Shown here: piece after piece, positions 15,512 to 23,918 of the stretch | How the letters are laid out: every line of letters starts with the position of its first letter | Numbering within the stretch: the first letter of the stretch is position 1 | From: Planococcus versutus | Lineage (GTDB): Bacteria > Bacillota > Bacilli > Bacillales_A > Planococcaceae | Length of the DNA stretch: 64,000 nt | Direction: 5' to 3' | Assembly (NCBI RefSeq): GCF_001186155.3 | Contig: NZ_CP016540.2 | Span: 186,001 to 250,000 of the forward strand | Program-made: the position numbers and the translations under genes | Notes under the pieces: generated by a model | The model's input: the letters and a program-made list of their open reading frames with translations, nothing else | What the model was told of the DNA's origin: nothing | Databases searched by the model: none

Positions 15512-16828
15512 ATGGAAGCGTTAAAGCCGATGTTTCAACAAACCATTAGTCCTATCACAAAAACTACTTCGAAACCTGTTCTAAATCAAGCGGAATTCGC
15601 TTCTTTACTAGAATCATTGGCACCTCCTCATGTTAGCGAACAACCAGCACCCGCAGAAAGCATAGTAGAAATCTTAGAGTCTGTGCTAGTGTCTTTGCAA
15701 GAATTGCTAATTGAAGAGCCAACAACTGAGCATCAAGAAATTCAATACGCTATTCTTCAACTGCAAGAGCTTCAAACTGAAAGCAAGCAAGCCCATTTGA
15801 CGATGGTTGATCAGAATGCACCGGACAGCAACAGTAAATTGGTTGTGTTGCTTGAGAAGATTGGAGAACAGCTACAAGTTTTAAGTGATAAATCGACTAG
15901 AGGATCTGAAAAAACGTCGATTTTTAACGAGCCGGAAGAAGAAAAAAAACGTCTAGGATTTAACGGGTTAGCACAAATTTCTAAGAAGCTGAGCGAACTG
16001 ATCGACATGCTCGAAAAACAACAACAAGTAATCAAGCTAGATACGCAACTAAAAACGGTAGAGCGTGAAGTGCCGTTGTTATCAACTGTTAATGAAAGTC
16101 ATTCAGTAAAGAATATTTCAAAGCTTGTCAGTGAAATACTGAAGCCACTAAATGTTACGGCTAAGTTGTCTGTTGAAACACAAGTGACTCCAAAAGAACT
16201 TGAATTAGTAGACGTTACCCCTCTTCAGAAAAGCCAAAGCAAAGAAGAAATTCAATCTCTTAAAGTACCAGTAGAAGTAGAAACTGTTCAACCTTTACCT
16301 ATAGCGATAGATGGTGGAAAGTCTTCAAGCTTTTTAATGAAAGCAGAAGCCAGCCAGCAGCCATCTCCACTGATACGTTTACCAAATTTGTTAGAAGACT
16401 TGAGCGGGATGCTGAAAAACTCCATGCGTTTAGCGGAAAGTCAAGAAGGCATGAAAATGCGTGTCAACATTTTCCCTGAACATTTGGGTCATCTTGAAAT
16501 CTTATTGACATCGACAAATGGCAAGCTAGCCGCTCAAATTATGGCGAGTACGCCAATGGCAAAAGAAGCGATTGAACTTCAGCTAAATCAGTTGAGAACT
16601 TCATTAATTCAACAAGGTGTGGAAGTGGAAAAAATTGAAGTGCTTGAGCAAAGTTCACAACGGTCTTTTAGCCAACAACAACCCCATGCAGAGCAGCGGT
16701 TTACACAACAACAGCAAAATAAGGCTTTGCGTAATGGTAATCGTTATTTTCAGTCTGAAGATGAATTAGTTAAAGAAATAAGAAAACCGTTATCTGAAGG
16801 ATTGATGAAAATAGATTACACCGTGTAA
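15512..16828 (+). CDS. fliK: Flagellar hook-length control protein FliK
   Basis: FliK is the exported molecular ruler that switches export specificity when the hook is complete. The 438-residue protein has a long low-complexity N-terminal part and the conserved C-terminal hook-length domain (about 300-400: MKMRVNIFPEHLGHLEI, then AQIMASTPMAKEAIELQLNQLR). GGAAGG precedes ATG 15512. It starts five bases after fliJ; the ylxF (motE) gene found between fliJ and fliK in B. subtilis is missing. Confidence 0.9.
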   Translation: MEALKPMFQQTISPITKTTSKPVLNQAEFASLLESLAPPHVSEQPAPAESIVEILESVLVSLQELLIEEPTTEHQEIQYAILQLQELQTESKQAHLTMVDQNAPDSNSKLVVLLEKIGEQLQVLSDKSTRGSEKTSIFNEPEEEKKRLGFNGLAQISKKLSELIDMLEKQQQVIKLDTQLKTVEREVPLLSTVNESHSVKNISKLVSEILKPLNVTAKLSVETQVTPKELELVDVTPLQKSQSKEEIQSLKVPVEVETVQPLPIAIDGGKSSSFLMKAEASQQPSPLIRLPNLLEDLSGMLKNSMRLAESQEGMKMRVNIFPEHLGHLEILLTSTNGKLAAQIMASTPMAKEAIELQLNQLRTSLIQQGVEVEKIEVLEQSSQRSFSQQQPHAEQRFTQQQQNKALRNGNRYFQSEDELVKEIRKPLSEGLMKIDYTV

Positions 16829-16844
16829 AAGAAAGGGTGTTTTG

Positions 16845-17294
16845 ATGAATATTTCGACAGTGACAATGGGAGCGGCGACAGCACCGGATGCTAAAACTGC
16901 ACCAACAAATGCGCTCGGACAAGATGTATTTCTTAAAATTCTAGTAACTCAAATGAAGCATCAAGATCCAATGGAACCATTAAAAGACACTGAATTTATT
17001 GGCCAAATGGCTCAATTTACAAGTCTTGAGCAATTAACCAATTTAAACAAGACGATGACACAATTCGTCAACAATCAAGGAAGTTCTTCGTTAGCAGACT
17101 ATGCACATTTAATCGGTACAGCTGTTAAATGGCAGTCAGAAACAGAGTCAGGTGAAGGAATCGTGAAAGCCTTGTCCAGCAAAAATGGTGAATTAATGGC
17201 TGAACTTGAAGGATCAGATGTAAAGGTGCCAATCAACTCGATTATTCACATTGAAAAATCGACAGCAACATCAAATGAACAAGAAACTGTGTAA
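16845..17294 (+). CDS. flgD: Flagellar hook assembly scaffold FlgD
   Basis: FlgD is the hook cap that guides FlgE polymerisation. The 149-residue protein carries the diagnostic block LGQDVFLKILVTQMKHQDPMEP, then DTEFIGQMAQFTSLEQLTNLN, and a short C-terminal beta domain (TAVKWQ...KVPINSIIHIE). ATG 16845 is preferred over the in-frame TTG three bases earlier because of spacing from AAAGGG. It lies between fliK and flgE, the usual place. Confidence 0.92.
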   Translation: MNISTVTMGAATAPDAKTAPTNALGQDVFLKILVTQMKHQDPMEPLKDTEFIGQMAQFTSLEQLTNLNKTMTQFVNNQGSSSLADYAHLIGTAVKWQSETESGEGIVKALSSKNGELMAELEGSDVKVPINSIIHIEKSTATSNEQETV

Positions 17295-17336
17295 GCCATT
17301 GTGGATAAAATGCGGTTCTTGAAAGGGGAAAATTAA

Positions 17337-18116
17337 ATGTTACGTTCAATGTACTCAGGTGTATCAGGTATGAAAAATTTCCAAACAAAATTAGATGTTA
17401 TTGGAAACAATATCTCTAATGTCAATACAGTAGGCTATAAAAAAAGTACTATAAATTTTCAAGATCTTTTAAGCCAAAATATGTCTAGTAGTGGCGCAAA
17501 CCCGATGCAAGTAGGTCTAGGTTCATCCACAGCTTCAATCAACGTAAATCATAATGCAGGATCGTTAATGTCTACAGGAGTTGGAACAGATCTTTCCATT
17601 ATGGGAGACGGGTTTTTTGTTGTTCAAGATCCAAAAGCTACTGCTCCAGCAGGACAGTACTTAACACGTGCAGGAAACTTTACCGTAACAGCTGCTGGTG
17701 ACTTAGTAACCGCACAAGGCTACAACGTTTTAGATAGCGGACAAAACAAAATCAATGTCTCAAACTTTGAATCATTTAGTATCAATCGCTCAGGAGAAGT
17801 GGTGGGGAAACTAGCCAATGGAAACGAGCAGAAAATTTCTATCGGAATATCAACGCCAGAAAATCCTGCAGGGCTTCGTAAAATAGGGGGGTCATTATAC
17901 GAAATGACAAACATAGCTAGCGCAAATGGATTAAACGTTCAAACTGCTACAACAGCGAATACAGAAATCGGATCAGGCATGCTCGAAATGTCTAACGTTG
18001 ACTTAACAGAAGAGTTTACAGAAATGATCATTGCACAACGTGGATTCCAGGCGAACTCTAAAACAATCACTACTTCTGATGAGATTTTACAAGAAGTTAT
18101 GAACTTAAAACGTTGA
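17337..18116 (+). CDS. flgE: Flagellar hook protein FlgE
   Basis: Main subunit of the hook. The 259-residue protein starts MLRSMYSGVSGMKNFQTK, has the axial signature VIGNNISNVNTVGYKKSTINF and the C-terminal MSNVDLTEEFTEMIIAQRGFQANSKTITTSDEILQE. The short length matches the compact Bacillus hook protein (264 residues, formerly called FlgG). Position after flgD, and the separate flhO-flhP rod genes, support the hook assignment over FlgG. GAAAGGGG precedes ATG 17337. Confidence 0.9.
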   Translation: MLRSMYSGVSGMKNFQTKLDVIGNNISNVNTVGYKKSTINFQDLLSQNMSSSGANPMQVGLGSSTASINVNHNAGSLMSTGVGTDLSIMGDGFFVVQDPKATAPAGQYLTRAGNFTVTAAGDLVTAQGYNVLDSGQNKINVSNFESFSINRSGEVVGKLANGNEQKISIGISTPENPAGLRKIGGSLYEMTNIASANGLNVQTATTANTEIGSGMLEMSNVDLTEEFTEMIIAQRGFQANSKTITTSDEILQEVMNLKR

Positions 18117-18139
18117 TAAAAGGGGCTTAGTCAATCAAA

Positions 18140-18355
18140 ATGATTAACTTAACTAGGTTAAACCGTTCATCTATCGTATTAAACGCAATTTATATTGAAC
18201 GACTAGAATCGACACCGGATACCGTGGTGACGTTAACAACCGGCAAAAAAGTCCATGTACTGGAAACTGTAGAGGAAGTTATGGACCAAGTAACCGATTA
18301 TTACCGGAAGCTAAACATTTTACCTCGTTTGCATGAGCCGAACCTAGACGAATGA
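18140..18355 (+). CDS. swrD: FlbD/SwrD family flagellar protein
   Basis: A 71-residue protein of the FlbD family; in B. subtilis SwrD raises motor torque and is needed for swarming. Visible features are the MINLTRLNRSSIVLNA start, the IYIERLESTPDTVVTLTTGKK core and VEEVMDQVTDYYRKL. AAAAGGGG precedes ATG 18140. It lies between flgE and fliM; fliL, which normally intervenes, is encoded with motAB instead. Confidence 0.9.
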   Translation: MINLTRLNRSSIVLNAIYIERLESTPDTVVTLTTGKKVHVLETVEEVMDQVTDYYRKLNILPRLHEPNLDE

Positions 18356-18368
18356 GGAGGCAATCAAG

Positions 18369-19352
18369 TTGACAGATGCTTTATCAAATGAAAATATCGA
18401 AACCATCCTTTCAGCAATGGGCAATCATGAACCAAAAGTGATCGATAAAAAAAGAAATGTTCAAGAATACGATTTCAAGAAAGCGTTGCGTTTCTCACAA
18501 GATCAAATTCGTACTTTATCTCGTATCCATGAAAATTTTTCACGCTTGTTGACTTCTTATTTTTCGGCACAGCTTCGGACATTTGTTCAAGTGACTGTTG
18601 AAAAAGTTGAAGAAATTTCTTATCAAGAGTTTGTTCGGAATGTCCAAAAAAAATCGATGTTGGGCGTTTTCGAAGCAACACCGCTACAAGGCAGTATGGT
18701 GATGGATTTTTCTCCAGAGGTGGTATATGTCATGTTTGACCGTCTACTGGGTGGTCAAGGCAATCTCTTGCAGAAAGACAGTGAGTTGACTGAAATTGAA
18801 ATCAGCGTCATTGAACGAGTATTTTCAAAGTCGCTGGATTGTTTTGAGGAAGCCTGGTCATCTGTAGTGAAACTGTCTCCAGAACTCAAAGAAATTGAAG
18901 TAAATTCACAATTTCTGACTACTTCTCCTCCAAATGAAACGGTCATTTTGGTTAAGTTGCAAACAAAAATTGGGCATGCAGAAGGCATCATCAATATCTG
19001 TTTGCCTCATACTGTGCTCGAGCAAATCTTGCCGAAGCTATCAGCGAAACATTGGCTGGCAAACCAAAAAAAAGCAGTTGAAACGCATGAATTGGAAGCG
19101 TTAGAAGAAAAGCTGCAAAGCACCAAAATGGAAATCAAAGCAGTACTGGGAAAATCAACAATCGAACTTGGAGATTTTCTGAACCTGAAAACGGGCGATG
19201 TTATTCGTTTGGACGAATCGTACGAGTCACTTGTTACGCTTCAAGTAGACAATAAATTAAAATTTTATGCGCAACCCGGCGTTTCAAAAGGTCGGATGGC
19301 TGTACAAGTAACAGAACTGTCGATTCAAGGAGTTCAATTTGATGACGACTAA
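18369..19352 (+). CDS. fliM: Flagellar motor switch protein FliM
   Basis: FliM forms the C-ring wall between FliG and FliN/FliY and normally binds CheY-P through its N-terminal peptide. The 327-residue protein contains [37 protein letters not shown] (the GGxG motif that contacts FliG) and a C-terminal SpoA/FliN-like domain (about 250-320). The start is TTG 18369 behind GAGGAGG. The N-terminal CheY-binding peptide reads [11 protein letters not shown] rather than the B. subtilis LSQNEIDALLS, so it is recognisable but altered. Confidence 0.93.
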   Translation: MTDALSNENIETILSAMGNHEPKVIDKKRNVQEYDFKKALRFSQDQIRTLSRIHENFSRLLTSYFSAQLRTFVQVTVEKVEEISYQEFVRNVQKKSMLGVFEATPLQGSMVMDFSPEVVYVMFDRLLGGQGNLLQKDSELTEIEISVIERVFSKSLDCFEEAWSSVVKLSPELKEIEVNSQFLTTSPPNETVILVKLQTKIGHAEGIINICLPHTVLEQILPKLSAKHWLANQKKAVETHELEALEEKLQSTKMEIKAVLGKSTIELGDFLNLKTGDVIRLDESYESLVTLQVDNKLKFYAQPGVSKGRMAVQVTELSIQGVQFDDD

Positions 19353-19413
19353 TCACCATTCTCCAGAAGAACGTAAAAATTTTTTGGATTACCAGAAGAC
19401 AGGAGGAAAGAAG

Positions 19414-20373
19414 ATGCCTGAAAAAGCATTCTCAAAAACAGAGACAGAAGCTATCATCGAATTGTTGAACACGTCTCTAGGAGGTTCGGCTGCTTTACTC
19501 ACGTCGTTGCTTGAAGAACAGGTTTTTGTCACTTCTCCAACACTAACTGTGACCAGTCGAGATGCTGTATTTGGTTCTATCGGCGCACCGTTTTATGTGG
19601 CGCTTGGTGAGTATACAGGTTCAGCTAGCGGAATGCAGGTGCTTGCTGTTTCCAAAAAAGATGTGGATGCTGCATTAACGGCTACAGAAGACCAAGCAGA
19701 ATTTCAAGCTGTTCAAGAGTTGATTAGTAAAATGTTTGATTCAGTGGCACAGTCGATGTCAACGCTGTTAGAAAAAGAACTTGCTTACTCTTTATCGGGC
19801 ATGGACGTTGTAGACCAAAAGGGTGAATTTTCGTTAGCGAACTTTACAAAAGAGCAGTGGTTTACAGAGTCGGAATTCCAGTTGAATGTTAGCGGAAAGC
19901 AAAACATCCGTTTTTATTTATGTTTGCCTCTACCGCTTGCAAAAACCTTGGTGGAGATTTTAACGGCACCGTTTAATCCGCAAGAACTAAAGGAGACAAG
20001 TAACATGCCAAAGCAATCAGATGATGGGCTAAATGAGCAGGCTCAAACAACACCAATCGTACAAAATGTTCAATTTTCAAGCTTTGACAATACCGAAACA
20101 GCGCCATCTACACCGAATAACTTGAATATGTTATTGGATATTCCACTTCAAGTCACTGTAGAACTAGGCCGCACGAAAAGAGTAGTCAAAGAAATACTGG
20201 AAATTTCACAAGGCTCTATTATTGAATTGGATAAATTAGCAGGAGAACCCGTGGATATCTTGATTAATAATAAGTTGATTGCGGTTGGAGAAGTGGTTGT
20301 CATTGATGAAAACTTCGGCGTTCGCGTCACAGATGTACTGAGTACGGCTGAACGCATTTCAAAATTGCGGTAA
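19414..20373 (+). CDS. fliY: Motor switch protein FliY/FliN, reduced CheC-like part
   Basis: FliY of Bacillales joins a CheC-like CheY-P phosphatase domain to a C-terminal FliN domain of the C-ring. The FliN part is strongly conserved ([42 protein letters not shown], about 225-300). The CheC-like part keeps the first active-site pattern (ExxN in IELLN), but the second reads ELIS where B. subtilis has EAMN. AGGAGG directly before ATG 19414 fixes the start, so the CheY-P-binding N-terminal peptide is missing; an open frame from 19339 does not restore it. The 319-residue length compares with 378 in B. subtilis. No cheY follows. Confidence 0.9.
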   Translation: MPEKAFSKTETEAIIELLNTSLGGSAALLTSLLEEQVFVTSPTLTVTSRDAVFGSIGAPFYVALGEYTGSASGMQVLAVSKKDVDAALTATEDQAEFQAVQELISKMFDSVAQSMSTLLEKELAYSLSGMDVVDQKGEFSLANFTKEQWFTESEFQLNVSGKQNIRFYLCLPLPLAKTLVEILTAPFNPQELKETSNMPKQSDDGLNEQAQTTPIVQNVQFSSFDNTETAPSTPNNLNMLLDIPLQVTVELGRTKRVVKEILEISQGSIIELDKLAGEPVDILINNKLIAVGEVVVIDENFGVRVTDVLSTAERISKLR

Positions 20374-20400
20374 TGGCTAAATAAAAGGAGTTTGCCAAGA

Positions 20401-21048
20401 GTGAACAAATCAATGTTTTTGCACATAACACTACTCATGGTGGTCTTGTTTTACGCTGTAATGACGGTACCGATGACTGCTGAAGCGAGTCCAAATGTTG
20501 TCGAATGGTTAAATAATGAAGAGCCTGAAGAAAAGGTACCCGTAGAAGAAATAGAAAACGCACCGATAAAAGAAAAAAGCTTAGCTGGAATTATTGTTCA
20601 ATTAATTTTGTACACGTTGCTGATTGTGGCAATGATTTACGGACTCATTAAGTTTTTGGCGGCACGTCAGAAAAACCTACAACCGAACCAAGCCGTTAAA
20701 CTAATGGGCGGTACGCCTCTAGGCAATAACAAATCGCTGCAAGTGGTAAAAGTCGGTGGCCACATGTACTTGCTGGGTGTTGGGGATGAAGTAACGCTCA
20801 TCAAGGAATTTTCAGATGGAGCGGAAATCAACAACATCGAAAAAGACTTTGAGCAGCAGCAACCAGCACTGTCGAAAAACTTGTTCGATTTAACAAAGAA
20901 AAAAGTTGTGGCTTATTCTAAAAAATCGCAACAAAACGGCTTTGATCAGCTGTTCAAGCAAAGTTTAAACAAACAAAAAGCTCAGCAACAAGCGCTTGAA
21001 AATGAGTTTGAAAAAGAAACGCAAGACAAGGAAGGACGTCCGCTATGA
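20401..21048 (+). CDS. fliO: Flagellar biosynthetic protein FliO (FliZ)
   Basis: FliO is a membrane protein that assists assembly of the FliP pore of the export gate. The 215-residue protein has an N-terminal signal-like segment ending near AEA, an acidic stretch, one membrane helix (about 60-82, IIVQLILYTLLIVAMIYGLI) and a cytoplasmic domain with LMGGTPLGNNKSLQVVKVGGHMYLLGVGDEVTLI. GTG at 20401 lies 10 bases after AAGGAG; the TTG at 20392 is too close. It overlaps fliP by four bases. Confidence 0.87.
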   Translation: MNKSMFLHITLLMVVLFYAVMTVPMTAEASPNVVEWLNNEEPEEKVPVEEIENAPIKEKSLAGIIVQLILYTLLIVAMIYGLIKFLAARQKNLQPNQAVKLMGGTPLGNNKSLQVVKVGGHMYLLGVGDEVTLIKEFSDGAEINNIEKDFEQQQPALSKNLFDLTKKKVVAYSKKSQQNGFDQLFKQSLNKQKAQQQALENEFEKETQDKEGRPL

Positions 21049-21734
21049 TTCCGGAAATCTTATCTGCTATTAATATTCCGGGCATTGATTTTGGCGCAGA
21101 GTCCCCTGAAGATGTCTCAACAACGCTTCAATTATTCTTCTTGCTAACGGTTTTGTCTTTAGCTCCAGGAATCCTAATTATGATGACTAGTTTTACGCGG
21201 ATCATCATCGTTTTGTCGTTTGTGCGAACTGGACTCGGTACACAATCCATGCCACCGAACCAAGTATTGGTTGGCTTAGCACTGTTTCTAACATTTTTTA
21301 TTATGTCTCCTATCGTGGTAGAGATGAATGAAACCGCACTCCAACCTTATTTAGACGGTGACATGGTACAGCAAGAAGCACTGGATACCGCTATCGTGCC
21401 ATTAAAAGAATTTATGGCAAAAAACACACGAGAAAAAGATTTGGCTTTGTTTTTTAAATACGCAGAGCTAGAAAAGCCTGACAGTATTGAAGAGATTCCG
21501 TTAACTTCATTGGTTCCGGCATTTGCAATTAGTGAAATGAAAACCGCTTTTCAAATCGGCTTTGTCATTTTTATTCCTTTTTTGATTATTGATATGGTTG
21601 TCGCTAGTACGTTAATGGCGATGGGAATGATGATGTTGCCACCGGTCATGATTTCCTTGCCATTTAAAATTTTGTTATTTGTATTGGTAGATGGCTGGTA
21701 TTTAATAATCGAATCGCTGCTGGTCAGCTTTTGA
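21045..21734 (+). CDS. fliP: Flagellar export gate protein FliP
   Basis: Core subunit of the export pore. The 229-residue protein contains LSLAPGILIMMTSFTRIIIVLSFVRTGLGTQSMPPNQVLVGLALFLTFF and the C-terminal DMVVASTLMAMGMMMLPPVMISLPFKILLFVLVDGW, the hallmark FliP/SctR sequences. There is no cleavable long signal peptide. It overlaps fliO (ATGA) and is followed by fliQ after 16 bases. Confidence 0.96.
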   Translation: MIPEILSAINIPGIDFGAESPEDVSTTLQLFFLLTVLSLAPGILIMMTSFTRIIIVLSFVRTGLGTQSMPPNQVLVGLALFLTFFIMSPIVVEMNETALQPYLDGDMVQQEALDTAIVPLKEFMAKNTREKDLALFFKYAELEKPDSIEEIPLTSLVPAFAISEMKTAFQIGFVIFIPFLIIDMVVASTLMAMGMMMLPPVMISLPFKILLFVLVDGWYLIIESLLVSF

Positions 21735-21750
21735 CGAAAGGAAGAATACA

Positions 21751-22020
21751 ATGACTCCAGATATGGTGATCAAACTAGCCGAACAATCGATTTTTACTGT
21801 TATTCTCATATCCGCTCCAATGCTGCTCATTGCGTTAGCTGTTGGGTTATTGGTCAGTGTGTTTCAAGCCATGACACAAATTCAAGAACAAACACTAGCG
21901 TTTATCCCGAAAATACTGGCGGTCTTTATTTCGCTAGTGGTCTTTGGCCCGTGGATGTTGACTTTGTTACTAGATTACACACGAGACTTGTTTGAGCAGC
22001 TACCAAGAATTATCGGGTAA
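21751..22020 (+). CDS. fliQ: Flagellar export gate protein FliQ
   Basis: Small two-helix subunit of the export pore. The 89-residue protein shows two hydrophobic segments (about 16-38 and 50-72) separated by FQAMTQIQEQTLAFIPK, the conserved loop of the family. GAAAGGAAG precedes ATG 21751. Its stop codon abuts the fliR start. Confidence 0.94.
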   Translation: MTPDMVIKLAEQSIFTVILISAPMLLIALAVGLLVSVFQAMTQIQEQTLAFIPKILAVFISLVVFGPWMLTLLLDYTRDLFEQLPRIIG

Positions 22021-22806
22021 ATGGACATGGACAAAATTTTTGATATCTTGCCTTATTTTTTACTCATGCTTGTCCGTTTGACCAGTTTTTTTCTAATTGC
22101 TCCTATTTTCTCAATGCGAGGGGTACCCGCTCAATTTAAAGTGGGCATCGCAGCCTTTTTAGCGTTTGTTGCTGTGTCAACGTTGCCTATGGGTGAAACG
22201 ATTCTTTTGGACTCGACTTATCTTTTATTAATCATTAAAGAGTTGGCGACAGGTTTGGCACTCGGCTTTACAGCAGCACTCGTGTTATATACCGTTCAAA
22301 TCGCAGGCGCTTTTATTGATTTTCAAATGGGCTTTTCGATGGCCAACGTGTTGGATCCACAAACGGGTGCACAAGTACCGATTATCGGTCATTTCAAGTA
22401 CATGATGGCGTTATTATTCTTGTTGACTGTAAACGGTCATCATTTGATGCTAGATGGTGTTATGCAAAGCTTGCGCGTATTTCCGGTAGAGCGTTTAGCT
22501 ATTTCAGTAAAAGCGGAAGACATTGCACAGTTTATGACAGGCTTATTTGCAGAAATGTTCTTGATTGCCCTGCAAATTGCGTTGCCAATCGTCGGTGCTT
22601 TGTTTTTAGTAGATATTGCGCTTGGTATTTTGGCAAAAACGGTACCTCAGCTAAATATATTCGCTGTAGGATTGCCGTTGAAAATTTTTGTTGGTTTTAT
22701 CATGCTTTTTCTGACCATGCCTGTGTTTTTTTATATCCTGCAGATTCTCTTTGAGAAACTCTTGGTGAGTATGGCTCAACTGATTCGTTTGTTAGGAGGA
22801 ACGTAA
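22021..22806 (+). CDS. fliR: Flagellar export gate protein FliR
   Basis: Export-gate subunit that completes the FliPQR pore. The 261-residue, largely hydrophobic protein contains MRGVPAQFKVGIAAFLAF, LALGFTAALVLYTVQIAGAFIDFQMGFSMANVLDPQTGAQVPI and a C-terminal membrane pair. The start ATG 22021 immediately follows the fliQ stop, so translation is coupled, and the stop abuts flhB. Confidence 0.94.
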   Translation: MDMDKIFDILPYFLLMLVRLTSFFLIAPIFSMRGVPAQFKVGIAAFLAFVAVSTLPMGETILLDSTYLLLIIKELATGLALGFTAALVLYTVQIAGAFIDFQMGFSMANVLDPQTGAQVPIIGHFKYMMALLFLLTVNGHHLMLDGVMQSLRVFPVERLAISVKAEDIAQFMTGLFAEMFLIALQIALPIVGALFLVDIALGILAKTVPQLNIFAVGLPLKIFVGFIMLFLTMPVFFYILQILFEKLLVSMAQLIRLLGGT

Positions 22807-23895
22807 GTGGCAACTAGATATCGCTTGGATCTGCAATTTTTCGCGGGTGAGAAAACTGAAAAAGCAACACCGCAAAAACGGCAAGAATCCAAGCGGAAAG
22901 GCCAAGTGGCAAAAAGCCCGGAAGTCGCGGCCGCCATGATTATTATCGGGGGGATTGTGCTCCTGAATTCGCTCGGTGGCTGGATGATGGACCGAATTTT
23001 AGCTATTTACCGGATTCATTTTACGCAATATATTTCCTGGGAAATAACACCGGCCACTATTCGTACATTGTTTGAGCAAATGGCCATGAATGCATTTTTA
23101 CTGATGCTGCCTATTATGCTTGTCGGTATGGTCTTCGGCTTTCTCGGTAATTTTATCCAAGTAGGTGTTATTTTCACGTCAGACCCAATCATGGCAAAAT
23201 TTGAGCGGTTAGATCCAATCAAAGGGGCAAAGCGCATTTTTTCAATGCGTGCTTTAGTCGAATTAGGGAAGTCCCTCTTGAAAATTGCCATTATTGGCGG
23301 CGCTGCATTTGGCGTATTGTGGGTAGCCAAAGATGAGTTATTTACGTTATCACAAAAAAGCATTGGCTATTCGTTTTCTTTTATCGGTTCGTTGGTTTTT
23401 CAAATGGGCTTGATTGCAGGGCTGATCTTGTTAAGTTTATCGATTCTGGATTATATTTACCAAAAATATGAATTTGAAAAAGGTATCAAGATGTCGAAAC
23501 AAGACATCAAAGATGAATACAAAAAAGCGGAAGGCGATCCGCTCATCAAATCAAAAATAAAAGACAAGCAACGACAAATGAGTATGAACCGGATGATTCA
23601 AGATTTGCCAAGTGCAGATGTATTGATTACCAATCCGACTCATTACGCTATCGCGATCAAGTACGATGCCGAAACGATGGAGGCTCCGGTCATCATCGCA
23701 ATGGGGAAAGATCACTTGGCGTTAAAAATTAAAGAAAAAGCAAAAGAATTTGGAATTGTGACGATGGAAAACAAACCTCTCGCACGAGCACTATATGCCC
23801 AAGTTGAAGTTGGGGATGTTGTCCCAGAAGAATTGTTTCTGGCTGTGGCTGAGGTTTTAGCATATATTTACCGACTTAAAGGAAAAATTCGATAA
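22807..23895 (+). CDS. flhB: Flagellar export switch protein FlhB
   Basis: FlhB regulates opening of the export gate and, by autocleavage, the switch from hook to filament substrates. The 362-residue protein has a basic N-terminus (GEKTEKATPQKRQESKRKGQ), four membrane helices to about residue 215, a linker, and the cytoplasmic domain with the self-cleavage site NPTH at 276-279. The GTG start at 22807 sits behind TTAGGAGG. Confidence 0.96.
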   Translation: MATRYRLDLQFFAGEKTEKATPQKRQESKRKGQVAKSPEVAAAMIIIGGIVLLNSLGGWMMDRILAIYRIHFTQYISWEITPATIRTLFEQMAMNAFLLMLPIMLVGMVFGFLGNFIQVGVIFTSDPIMAKFERLDPIKGAKRIFSMRALVELGKSLLKIAIIGGAAFGVLWVAKDELFTLSQKSIGYSFSFIGSLVFQMGLIAGLILLSLSILDYIYQKYEFEKGIKMSKQDIKDEYKKAEGDPLIKSKIKDKQRQMSMNRMIQDLPSADVLITNPTHYAIAIKYDAETMEAPVIIAMGKDHLALKIKEKAKEFGIVTMENKPLARALYAQVEVGDVVPEELFLAVAEVLAYIYRLKGKIR

Positions 23896-23918
23896 ACAGG
23901 ACAGAGGAGGGGACCCGC

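Noticed and set aside
19339..19413. Longer FliY start restoring a CheY-binding peptide
   Set aside because: The extra 25 codons do not contain an EIDALL-like motif, overlap fliM, and have no ribosome binding site, whereas AGGAGG precedes 19414.
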